From Planomicrobium sp. YIM 101495 (GTDB lineage Bacteria > Bacillota > Bacilli > Bacillales_A > Planococcaceae): DNA of 64,000 bases. Where the stretch lies: NCBI RefSeq assembly GCF_009707665.1, contig NZ_WLZW01000003.1, positions 164,405-228,404 of the forward strand, in the 5' to 3' direction. The notes beneath the pieces are model-generated. The model did no database searches. It was not told the DNA's origin and was given only the letters and a program-made list of their open reading frames with translations. Each line of letters begins with the position of its first letter. The first letter of the stretch is position 1. The position numbers were made by a program, and so were the translations under genes. Positions 56,526 to 64,000 of the stretch are shown piece by piece.

Positions 56526-58070
56526 ATGATTCCGTACAAACACGAACCATTCACAGATTTTTCAATTGACGCTAACCGCGATGCTTTCCTGGAAGGCTTG
56601 AAGACGGTGGAAGCATACCTTGGCCAGGACTACCCACTAGTAATCGGCGGGGAACGCATCATGACAGACGACAAGATCGTGTCGTTCAACCCCGCTGATA
56701 AAGAAGAAATCATCGGCAAGGTCTCGAAATCGAATAAAGAACTAGCAGAGCAAGCAATGCAAGCTGCAGATAAAGCATTCAAATCTTGGAAAAAAGTAAA
56801 ACCGGAAGTGCGTGCAGATGTCTTGTTCAAAGCAGCAGCAATCATCCGCCGCCGCAAACACGAATTCTCTGCACTTTTGACGAAAGAAGCAGGCAAGCCT
56901 TGGAATGAAGCGGATGCAGATACAGCAGAAGCGATCGACTTCCTTGAATATTACGGACGTCAGATGCTGCGCCTGAAAGACGGCATGCCAGTCGAAAGCC
57001 GCCCAGGTGAGTTCAACCGTTACGATTACATCCCGCTTGGCGTAGGCGTCATCATCTCTCCATGGAATTTCGCATTCGCGATCATGGCAGGTACGGCAGT
57101 TGCGGCAATGGTGACAGGGAACACAGTTCTATTGAAGCCAGCATCGACGACACCAGTCGTCGCTTACAAATTCATCGAAGTTCTTGAAGAAGCGGGCATG
57201 CCAGCGGGCGTCGTCAACTACATTCCTGGACCAGGCGCTGAAGTCGGCGACTACTTGGTGGACCACCCGAACACGCGCTTCATCTCGTTCACAGGTTCAC
57301 GTGCTGTCGGACTACGCATCGCAGAACGTTCTGCGAAAATCAGTGACGGCCAAATCTGGATGAAACGTTTGATCGCTGAGATGGGCGGGAAAGATACAAT
57401 GGTCGTCGATAAAGAGGCGGACCTTGAACTTGCAGCGCAGACAATCGTGAAATCGGCATTCGGCTTCAGCGGACAGAAGTGTTCAGCTTGTTCACGTGCT
57501 GTCATCGTAGAAGATGTTTACGACGAAGTGCTTGAGCGCGCAATCGAATTGACAAAAGAATTGACGGTCGGTAACCCGACAGACCAGTCACACTTCATGG
57601 GACCGGTTATCGACGAAGCAGCATTCAAGAAGATCTCTGATTACATCGAAATCGGGAAAGAAGAAGGCCGCATCGTTGCAGGCGGAGCAGGCGACGATTC
57701 GAAAGGCTACTTCATCAACCCGACGATCATCGCAGACCTTGATCCGAAAGCACGCGTCATGCAGGAAGAAATCTTTGGTCCAGTAGTCGGCTTTACGAAA
57801 GCGAAAGACTTCAAAGAAGCGATCGACATCGCGAACAACACAGAGTACGGCTTGACGGGTGCAGTCATCACGAACAACCGTGAGCACCTTGAATATGCAC
57901 GTGACGAATTCCACGTCGGGAACTTGTACTTCAACCGCGGCTGTACGGGCGCGATCGTTGGATACCAGCCATTCGGTGGGTTCAACATGTCAGGAACAGA
58001 TTCAAAAGCCGGCGGACCGGATTACTTGACGCTTCACATGCAAGCGAAAACAACATCCGAGATGCTATAA
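56526..58070 (+). CDS. rocA: 1-pyrroline-5-carboxylate dehydrogenase
   Basis: 514 residues, aldehyde dehydrogenase superfamily. Active-site Cys in [13 protein letters not shown], catalytic Glu in AEMGGKD, N-terminal [12 protein letters not shown] start typical of RocA/PutC. Oxidises glutamate semialdehyde to glutamate in arginine, ornithine and proline breakdown. ATG 56526 after AAGGGAGGAA. First gene of the rocA-rocD-gluDH group. Confidence 0.95.
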   Translation: MIPYKHEPFTDFSIDANRDAFLEGLKTVEAYLGQDYPLVIGGERIMTDDKIVSFNPADKEEIIGKVSKSNKELAEQAMQAADKAFKSWKKVKPEVRADVLFKAAAIIRRRKHEFSALLTKEAGKPWNEADADTAEAIDFLEYYGRQMLRLKDGMPVESRPGEFNRYDYIPLGVGVIISPWNFAFAIMAGTAVAAMVTGNTVLLKPASTTPVVAYKFIEVLEEAGMPAGVVNYIPGPGAEVGDYLVDHPNTRFISFTGSRAVGLRIAERSAKISDGQIWMKRLIAEMGGKDTMVVDKEADLELAAQTIVKSAFGFSGQKCSACSRAVIVEDVYDEVLERAIELTKELTVGNPTDQSHFMGPVIDEAAFKKISDYIEIGKEEGRIVAGGAGDDSKGYFINPTIIADLDPKARVMQEEIFGPVVGFTKAKDFKEAIDIANNTEYGLTGAVITNNREHLEYARDEFHVGNLYFNRGCTGAIVGYQPFGGFNMSGTDSKAGGPDYLTLHMQAKTTSEML

Positions 58071-58102
58071 TAATTCTCTTTATGGTATAATTATTCAATC
58101 GA

Positions 58103-58129
58103 AGGCGGACACAATGTCTGCCTTTCTTT
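58103..58129 (+). terminator. Terminator-like hairpin between rocA and rocD
   Basis: AGGCGGACA pairs with TGTCTGCCT, then TTCTTT. The short T tract suggests partial termination; a TATAAT at 58085-58090 just upstream might give rocD its own promoter. Confidence 0.6.
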
Positions 58130-58146
58130 AAAAAGGAGGAATTCAG

Positions 58147-59343
58147 ATGACTCAAACAAGCGCAATCATTGAAAAAACGGAAAAATACGGTGCCAACAAC
58201 TACCACCCGCTGCCGATCGTCATTTCCGAAGCTGAAGGAGTATGGGTGAAAGATCCGGAAGGCAACAAGTTCATGGACATGCTATCTGCATATTCAGCAG
58301 TCAACCAAGGACATCGCCACCCGAAAATCATCCAAGCATTGAAAGACCAGGCGGACCGTGTCACTTTGACATCCCGCGCATTCCACAATGACCAATTGGC
58401 GCCGTGGTATGAACTGATCTGTGACATTTCCGGAAAAGAGATGGCATTGCCAATGAACACCGGTGCAGAAGCGGTCGAGACAGCATTCAAAGCAGCGCGT
58501 CGCTGGGCATACGATGTGAAAGGCGTGGCTGAAGGGCAAGCGGAAGTCATCGCTTGTACAGACAATTTCCACGGACGCACGATGACAGCAGTCTCGCTTT
58601 CCTCCGATGAAGAATACCGCCGTGGCTTCGGTCCGATGCTTCCGGGTATCAACCTTGTACCATTCGGTGATCTAGAAGCATTGAAACAGGCGATCACGCC
58701 GAACACTGCTGCGTTCCTGATTGAACCGATTCAAGGAGAAGCAGGCATCAACATCCCTTCTGAAGGCTATTTGAAAGCGGCACGTGATCTATGTAAAGAA
58801 AACAATGTCCTCTTCATCGCGGATGAAATCCAGTGCGGCCTTGCGCGTACGGGGAAAATGTTCGCATGTGAATGGGAAGATGTGAACCCGGACATGTACA
58901 TTCTTGGAAAAGCACTTGGCGGCGGCGTATTCCCGATTTCTTGTGTCGTAGCAGACAAAGACATCCTCGGCGTCTTCAACCCAGGCTCGCACGGTTCGAC
59001 TTTCGGTGGGAATCCACTTGCGTGTGCCGTATCGGTCGCTTCTTTGGAAGTCCTGATCGACGAGAAGCTTTCGGAACGTTCACTTGAGATGGGCGAGTAC
59101 TTCATGGAGCAACTGCGTGGCATCAATCATCCGTCGATCAAAGAAGTAAGAGGACGCGGCTTGTTCATCGGCATGGAATTGAAAGAAGAGGCACGTCCGT
59201 ATTGCGAAGAATTGAAGGGATTGGGACTTCTGTGCAAAGAAACACATGACACAGTGATCCGATTTGCCCCTCCATTGATCATCTCGAAAGAGGAATTGGA
59301 TTGGGCAATTGAGCGTATTCAAAAAGTATTCGCAAAATCATAA
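58147..59343 (+). CDS. rocD: Ornithine aminotransferase
   Basis: 398 residues, class III PLP aminotransferase. Features: [46 protein letters not shown] and the PLP lysine in [11 protein letters not shown]. Converts ornithine plus 2-oxoglutarate to glutamate semialdehyde, feeding RocA. ATG 58147 follows AAAGGAGG. Next to rocA but separated by a weak terminator. Confidence 0.95.
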   Translation: MTQTSAIIEKTEKYGANNYHPLPIVISEAEGVWVKDPEGNKFMDMLSAYSAVNQGHRHPKIIQALKDQADRVTLTSRAFHNDQLAPWYELICDISGKEMALPMNTGAEAVETAFKAARRWAYDVKGVAEGQAEVIACTDNFHGRTMTAVSLSSDEEYRRGFGPMLPGINLVPFGDLEALKQAITPNTAAFLIEPIQGEAGINIPSEGYLKAARDLCKENNVLFIADEIQCGLARTGKMFACEWEDVNPDMYILGKALGGGVFPISCVVADKDILGVFNPGSHGSTFGGNPLACAVSVASLEVLIDEKLSERSLEMGEYFMEQLRGINHPSIKEVRGRGLFIGMELKEEARPYCEELKGLGLLCKETHDTVIRFAPPLIISKEELDWAIERIQKVFAKS

Positions 59344-59424
59344 CATTTCTCGCTTTAGAAAGTCTAACTGTGTTACACTTATTTCGAAGTAATTACTAAA
59401 AATATAAAGAGGCGAACTAAAACA

Positions 59425-60669
59425 ATGGCTGATAATTTGAATTTGTTGACGTCAACTCAAAATGTCATTAAGACGGCACTGGATAAACTAGGGTACGAAG
59501 AATCCATGTACGAACTACTGAAAGAACCGATGCGTATGATGGAAGTCCGTATTCCAGTACAAATGGATGACGGAAAAACGAAGATTTTTACAGGATACCG
59601 CGCACAGCATAACGACGCAGTAGGTCCGACAAAAGGTGGAGTCCGTTTTCACCCGGATGTGAATCCAGAAGAAGTGAAAGCGTTATCTATGTGGATGACA
59701 CTGAAATGCGGCATCGTCGATTTGCCTTACGGCGGTGGTAAAGGCGGAATCATTTGTGATCCACGTGAAATGTCGATGAGGGAAATCGAACGCTTGAGCC
59801 GTGGATATGTCCGGTCGATCAGTCAGATCGTTGGACCGAACAAAGACATTCCGGCTCCGGACGTGTTCACTAACTCACAGATAATGGCATGGATGTTCGA
59901 TGAGTACAGCAAAATCGATGAATTCAACTCACCAGGCTTCATCACCGGTAAGCCTATTGTTTTAGGTGGGTCACAAGGACGCGACAAAGCGACTGCCCAA
60001 GGGGTGACCATCGTCATCAATGAAGCTGCAAAAAAACGTGGGATCGATATGAAGGGTGCGCGTGTCGTCATCCAAGGCTTCGGGAACGCAGGTAGTTTCC
60101 TGGCGAAGTTCTTGCACGACGCAGGTGCGAAAGTGATCGGGATTTCTGATGCATACGGAGCGCTTCATGATCCAGATGGTCTGGACATCGATTATTTACT
60201 GGACCGTCGCGACAGCTTCGGTACAGTAACGACATTGTTCGATAACACAATCACGAACAAAGAATTGTTCGAATTGGATTGTGATATCATCGTTCCGGCA
60301 GCGATCGCGAACCAGATCACTGCGGAGAATGCGCATGACATCAAAGCATCGATCGTAGTCGAAGCAGCGAACGGACCGACAACTTCCGAGGCGACGAAGA
60401 TCTTGACGGAACGTGGCATCCTACTTGTTCCAGACGTATTGGCGAGTGCCGGCGGTGTAACCGTATCTTACTTCGAGTGGGTTCAAAATAACCAAGGTTA
60501 TTACTGGTCCCAGGAAGAAGTGGACGAAAAACTCCACAAGAAATTGATCGATGCTTTCGAAAACGTCTACAATGTAGCATCTACACGAAATATCGATATG
60601 CGCTTAGCGGCATATATGGTTGGAGCACGCAGAACAGCGGAAGCAGCACGTTTCCGCGGCTGGGTATAA
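59425..60669 (+). CDS. Glutamate dehydrogenase (catabolic type)
   Basis: 414 residues, hexameric NAD(P)-GDH type. Catalytic region GPTKGGVRFHPDV, KCGIVDLPYGGGKGGI; NAD fold GFGNAGSFLAK; C-terminal YFEWVQNNQGYYW. Downstream of rocA-rocD it completes ornithine to 2-oxoglutarate; the catabolic RocG role is inferred from context (cofactor NAD rather than NADP from the same logic). ATG 59425 follows GAGGCGAAC. Confidence 0.93.
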   Translation: MADNLNLLTSTQNVIKTALDKLGYEESMYELLKEPMRMMEVRIPVQMDDGKTKIFTGYRAQHNDAVGPTKGGVRFHPDVNPEEVKALSMWMTLKCGIVDLPYGGGKGGIICDPREMSMREIERLSRGYVRSISQIVGPNKDIPAPDVFTNSQIMAWMFDEYSKIDEFNSPGFITGKPIVLGGSQGRDKATAQGVTIVINEAAKKRGIDMKGARVVIQGFGNAGSFLAKFLHDAGAKVIGISDAYGALHDPDGLDIDYLLDRRDSFGTVTTLFDNTITNKELFELDCDIIVPAAIANQITAENAHDIKASIVVEAANGPTTSEATKILTERGILLVPDVLASAGGVTVSYFEWVQNNQGYYWSQEEVDEKLHKKLIDAFENVYNVASTRNIDMRLAAYMVGARRTAEAARFRGWV

Positions 60670-60680
60670 GCCGACTCACG

Positions 60681-60710
60681 ATCCGTCCGGGTTTCTGGGC
60701 GGATTTTTTT
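60681..60710 (+). terminator. Intrinsic terminator after glutamate dehydrogenase
   Basis: ATCCGTCCGGG pairs with CTGGGCGGAT (imperfect), then seven T. Confidence 0.85.
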
Positions 60711-60765
60711 GCGTTTTAAGGCAGGCAACTTCTATAATGGAGATATGATGAAAGGGGAGATTTGA

Positions 60766-61929
60766 GTGAATGCATTCTCATTTTACAATCCAGTGAAATT
60801 GATCTTCGGCAAAGGGAAACTCGAGGCGCTGAAGAAAGAAATGCCGCAATATGGCAAGAAAGTGCTCGTCGTCTACGGCGGAGGCAGCATCAAACGGAAC
60901 GGCCTGTACGATGAAGTCATGGAAACGTTGAATGAGGCTGGCATGGAAATCTTCGAATTGGGTGGCGTCGAACCGAATCCGCGTATCTCGACTGCCCGTA
61001 AAGGTGCGGAAATCTGTAAGCAAGAAGGCATCGATGTGCTGCTTGCAGTGGGTGGCGGCTCCGTCATCGATTGTACGAAGCTGATCGCATGTGCTGCGAA
61101 GTATGAAGGAGACGCGTGGGACCTTGTTGTACGCAAGGCGATTCCTGTAGATGCATTGCCATTCGGGACCGTTTTGACGCTTGCCGCGACAGGTTCCGAA
61201 ATGAACTCGGGATCGGTCATCACAAATGAAGAGACGCAGGAAAAATACGGCTGGGGCTCGCCGCTGTCATTCCCGAAATTCTCGATCTTGGATGCGACGT
61301 ACACGAAGTCTGTGCCAAGTGACCAAACTGTCTACGGCATCGTCGATATGATGTCCCACGTTTTCGAGCAATATTTCAACAATGCAACGAACACACCCGT
61401 CCAGGACCGTATGTGTGAAGGGGTCTTGGCAGCGATCATTGAAACGGCACCGAAGCTGATGGAAGACTTGGAAAGCTACGAGCACCGCGAAACGATCCTA
61501 TTTGCTGGAACGATGGGATTGAACAACTTTTTGCAGATGGGCTACCGCGGAGACTGGGCGACGCATAATATCGAACACGCTGTCTCGGCAGTTTATGATA
61601 TTCCGCACGCAGGTGGTCTGGCAATTCTCTTCCCGCGTTGGATGCGCCATAACATCGGCGTCAATCCGGAACGTTTTGCCCAACTGGCAATCCGCGTCTT
61701 CGGTGTGGATCCGGAAGGGAAGTCTGCTGAAGAGGCAGGGCTGGAAGGAATCGAACGCTTAGTGGAATTCTGGACATCCCTCGGTGCGCCGACGAATCTC
61801 GCAGACTATAAGATCGACGATTCACAGCTCGATACGATCGTCGAGAAGACGATGGTGAACGGTGAATTCGGCAACTTCACAAAATTGAACACAGAAGATG
61901 TCAAAAAGATTCTCGTCGAATCCCTTTAG
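60766..61929 (+). CDS. Iron-containing alcohol dehydrogenase (YugJ/YugK-like)
   Basis: 387 residues, Fe-ADH / butanol dehydrogenase type. NAD motif [10 protein letters not shown], metal-ligand stretch [12 protein letters not shown] and [21 protein letters not shown]. Acts on short-chain aldehydes/alcohols with NAD(P)H; substrate unknown. Start is GTG 60766 after AAAGGGGAG. Monocistronic between terminators. Confidence 0.9.
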   Translation: MNAFSFYNPVKLIFGKGKLEALKKEMPQYGKKVLVVYGGGSIKRNGLYDEVMETLNEAGMEIFELGGVEPNPRISTARKGAEICKQEGIDVLLAVGGGSVIDCTKLIACAAKYEGDAWDLVVRKAIPVDALPFGTVLTLAATGSEMNSGSVITNEETQEKYGWGSPLSFPKFSILDATYTKSVPSDQTVYGIVDMMSHVFEQYFNNATNTPVQDRMCEGVLAAIIETAPKLMEDLESYEHRETILFAGTMGLNNFLQMGYRGDWATHNIEHAVSAVYDIPHAGGLAILFPRWMRHNIGVNPERFAQLAIRVFGVDPEGKSAEEAGLEGIERLVEFWTSLGAPTNLADYKIDDSQLDTIVEKTMVNGEFGNFTKLNTEDVKKILVESL

Positions 61930-61940
61930 ATAGATAGAAG

Positions 61941-61976
61941 GAGGCTGTTCTGCAATTGCAGAACAGCCCCTTTTTC
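61941..61976. terminator. Bidirectional terminator between the Fe-ADH and MgtC-like genes
   Basis: GGCTGTTCTGC-AATT-GCAGAACAGCC, A-run on one side and TTTTT on the other. Confidence 0.9.
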
Positions 61977-61980
61977 GTTT

Positions 61981-62721
61981 CTAATGATTCAACAGCTCAA
62001 TCTCCACTAATTCGATGTTCTGGATCTCGGATATTTCTTGAAACAGATCGATTGTATTCCGGTCCTGCAGGTATCCGAGCCGTACGCGCAATTCATACCG
62101 ATCGATTGACGGATCGACTTCATCCACCGTTTTTCTGATGGATAAGCTTTCGATCAATAAGTCGGTCGCATTCAACTCTTGTACGACGAACCGGATGTTT
62201 TCCTGGTCCTTTACTTTGATGATCATGTTCGCTTCTTCCATCCGCAATCGCTTCGGTCCGAAACGAAAGAGAAGAGGAGGTAGAACTTCAATACCGACAA
62301 GCACGATTAAGACCGCAGTTGCAGCTTCCAAGTAAAACCCGGCAGCGACAGCGATGCCGATTCCGCCTGCTCCCCAGATCATGGCAGCGGTCGTCAGTCC
62401 GGAAATGGAATCATTGCCGCGCTTCAAGATGACCCCGGCGCCAAGGAAGCCGATCCCCGAGACGATTTGGGCAGCTAGACGGAGCGGATCCATCGTGACA
62501 TTGACGCCAGAAAACTCGCTTGGCTCTGCTAAATAGACAGACTCGATCGAGATGATTGTCAGCAAACAACTGAACGTCGAGATGACCATACTCGTTTTTA
62601 GGCCGACCGGTTTCCGTTTCAATTCACGCTCCAACCCGATGACCAGGCTCAGCAGTGCAGCAATCAGCAGTTTCAAAAAAGTTTCCCATGATAAAATCTC
62701 AAAAGCAGCGTACAGCTCCAT
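61981..62721 (-). CDS. MgtC/SapB-family membrane protein
   Basis: 246 residues. N-terminal membrane part (five or so segments) with the MgtC hallmarks GLERELKRKPVGLKTSM and SGIGFLGAGVILKRG; the C-terminal soluble part (about 165-246, IIKVKDQENIRFVVQEL) is ACT-like. Family linked to Mg2+ limitation and membrane potential control; transport activity is disputed. Monocistronic. Confidence 0.88.
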   Translation of the reverse strand: MELYAAFEILSWETFLKLLIAALLSLVIGLERELKRKPVGLKTSMVISTFSCLLTIISIESVYLAEPSEFSGVNVTMDPLRLAAQIVSGIGFLGAGVILKRGNDSISGLTTAAMIWGAGGIGIAVAAGFYLEAATAVLIVLVGIEVLPPLLFRFGPKRLRMEEANMIIKVKDQENIRFVVQELNATDLLIESLSIRKTVDEVDPSIDRYELRVRLGYLQDRNTIDLFQEISEIQNIELVEIELLNH

Positions 62722-62840
62722 CGTTCATCCTCCCCTCGAGATGCTTCGTTTGACTCTTGACCCGTATCAGCCGGAATGAACATAATAGAAGGAAGCGGTG
62801 TTCTCGACCGCTAACCAACTACAAAGAAATGAGGTGCACC

Positions 62841-63737
62841 TTGGAAAAGCCGATTGTTCATCCATCTATCCCCATTATCGTCGGTGTCATCTCGATGGCG
62901 CTATCGGCTATTTTCGTCAAAATGACTACGGCTGATTCGGGAGTGACAGCATTTTATCGGATGCTTTTCTCAGTCCTCTTACTGAGTCCGATCCTTTTAT
63001 GGAAATATACCCATGAATTCAAGAAGTTAAGCAAAGGGGATTGGTGGCTCACTGCCATAGCAGGAATTTTCCTTTCCTTCCACTTCATCTTATGGTTCGA
63101 ATCATTGAACTATACATCGGTAGCAAGCTCGACTGTCCTCGTCACGATGCAACCGCTCTTCGCATTTGTCGGGACATACATATTCTTTAAAGAAAGAATC
63201 TCCATCAAGACATTAGTTGCAGGAGTTGTTGCCATCAGTGGAAGTGTGTTGATCGGGTACGGTGACTTCCAAGTGAGCGGTAGTGCGTTATATGGGGATG
63301 TCCTCGCTTTGATTGCTTGTGCACTTATTACGAGCTATCTGCTGGTGGGGCAGGGAGTAAGGAAGCGTCTGTCACTCATGACTTATACATTCCTTGTCTA
63401 CAGTTTTAGTACAATAACATTATTCTTCTATGTCATCGCAACAGGCGAATCGTTCGGTCCGTACCCAGCAGAAGAGTGGGTGTGGTTCTTCCTGCTCGCG
63501 CTTATCCCAAACCTATTTGGGCATTCGTTGTTCAACTGGGCATTGAAGTGGATGAGCACGAATGTCATCTCGGTCTCCATTTTATTTGAGCCAGTAGGAG
63601 CTGCCATCCTAGCGTATTTCATCTTGAACGAAGGGCTTTCTTGGAGTCAGATTGCTGGCGGATCCGTCGTCATTGCAGGCATTGTGCTGTTCGTGATCGA
63701 CTTCGAGAAAATTAAATCTAAATTAATTCGAAATTAA
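62841..63737 (+). CDS. EamA/DMT-family transporter
   Basis: 298 residues, ten membrane segments in two EamA repeats (first ALSAIFVKMTTADSGVTAFYRMLFS; second GHSLFNWALKWMSTNVISVSILFEPVGAAILAYFIL). Metabolite exporter family; substrate unknown. Start is TTG 62841, four bases after GAGGTG, which begins right at the family N-terminus; ATG 62829 has no ribosome site. Confidence 0.82.
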   Translation: MEKPIVHPSIPIIVGVISMALSAIFVKMTTADSGVTAFYRMLFSVLLLSPILLWKYTHEFKKLSKGDWWLTAIAGIFLSFHFILWFESLNYTSVASSTVLVTMQPLFAFVGTYIFFKERISIKTLVAGVVAISGSVLIGYGDFQVSGSALYGDVLALIACALITSYLLVGQGVRKRLSLMTYTFLVYSFSTITLFFYVIATGESFGPYPAEEWVWFFLLALIPNLFGHSLFNWALKWMSTNVISVSILFEPVGAAILAYFILNEGLSWSQIAGGSVVIAGIVLFVIDFEKIKSKLIRN

Positions 63738-63815
63738 GCTTGCATTTATGCCGTCGGCGGTTTATATTAATACATGTCCTTAAAAAACAGCCCGAAAAAA
63801 TATTTTAAAATAGTA

Positions 63816-63844
63816 TTGACGGAAAGTTGAAGATAAGGTATATT
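63816..63844 (+). promoter_or_regulatory. rRNA operon promoter
   Basis: TTGACG, 17-base spacer, TATATT. Strong sigma-A promoter directly before the rRNA leader. Confidence 0.85.
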
Positions 63845-63849
63845 AATGA

Positions 63850-64000
63850 AGTCGCTGATGAGCGAAGCAAGTTTAAAGAAGTAACAACATGAACCTTGAA
63901 AACTGAACAGCAAAACGTTGATGAAATATTTACTGATCAGCCTCCGGGCAGATCAAGGTTGACGGTTCTCCTTGTGAGAACGTCAAGCCAGCAACAGGTG
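63850..64000 (+). other. rRNA operon leader (16S gene lies beyond the right edge)
   Basis: Contains the Bacillales leader block AACCTTGAAAACTGAACAGC (63892-63911) and a stem-forming GGTTCTCCTTGTGAGAAC. No mature 16S sequence (its TTTGATCCTGGCTCAG start) is within the window. Upstream 63738-63815 holds AT-rich sequence without genes. Confidence 0.82.

Overview
This 64 kb window is chromosomal DNA of a low-to-mid GC Gram-positive bacterium of the order Bacillales. Gene order follows Bacillus subtilis blocks closely (fadN-fadA-fadE / yusI-gcvH-yusF-yusE / metNIQ; sufCDSUB; yunFED; yutD-yutE-yutF; yuzB-yutJ; yuzD-yutI; yumB-yuiB-yuiD-pepA; mrpABCDEFG; yugE, yugI; rocA-rocD-gluDH). Base composition, frequent GTG/TTG starts and two peculiar intergenic repeat families suggest Planococcaceae (Sporosarcina/Planococcus-like); that family assignment is inference. 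No phage, transposase or CRISPR is visible. This is mostly core metabolism, transport and Fe-S/lipoate cofactor genes.

Layout. 0-6 kb: 3' end of a flavohemoglobin gene, a TauE/SafE permease, a TPP riboswitch with terminator in front of lipM-lipA (lipoate synthesis), a BCCT betaine-type carrier and a YpcP-type 5'-3' exonuclease. 6-8.3 kb: C39-like peptidase, STAS protein, thioredoxin-like protein, then about 1 kb of repeat-rich non-coding DNA. 8.3-18.4 kb: FadR-box-controlled fadNAE, Spx/ArsC-like protein, gcvH, yusF, yusE, then SAM-riboswitch-controlled metNIQ. 18.5-25.6 kb: dicarboxylate-type symporter, a 57-63 codon gene with a sigma-B-type promoter, and sufCDSUB. 25.7-32.6 kb: yunFED, a lysine-riboswitch-controlled NhaC-type carrier (LysW-like), and an NSS carrier with its 37-aa MetS-type subunit. 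32.7-41.5 kb: yutDEF, yuzB, yutJ, yuzD, yutI, a SufA/ErpA-type protein, NDH-2, yuiB, yuiD, pepA. 41.6-47.3 kb: complete mrp Na+/H+ antiporter operon on the minus strand. 47.6-55 kb: MFS carrier, cyclophilin lipoprotein, yugE, a small XRE regulator, a second NSS carrier, an unrecognised 862-aa membrane protein with a sigma-region-4-like N-terminus, and yugI. 55-64 kb: RocR-like regulator divergent from rocA-rocD-glutamate dehydrogenase, Fe-alcohol dehydrogenase, MgtC-like protein, EamA carrier, and the promoter and leader of an rRNA operon running off the right edge.

Links between genes. lipM/lipA make the lipoyl group first attached to GcvH, encoded 12 kb away, and lipoyl synthase is an Fe-S enzyme served by the Suf/YutI/SufA-type genes here. 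rocA-rocD-gluDH form the arginine/ornithine-to-2-oxoglutarate route.

Best leads: the TPP riboswitch on lipM-lipA; the 862-aa sigma4-like membrane protein; two arrays of GCAAC repeats with strict 20/21-bp (two-helical-turn) spacing, each just after a terminator; the sigma-B-type small gene; and a RocR-like regulator that has lost GAFTGA and a normal Walker B.
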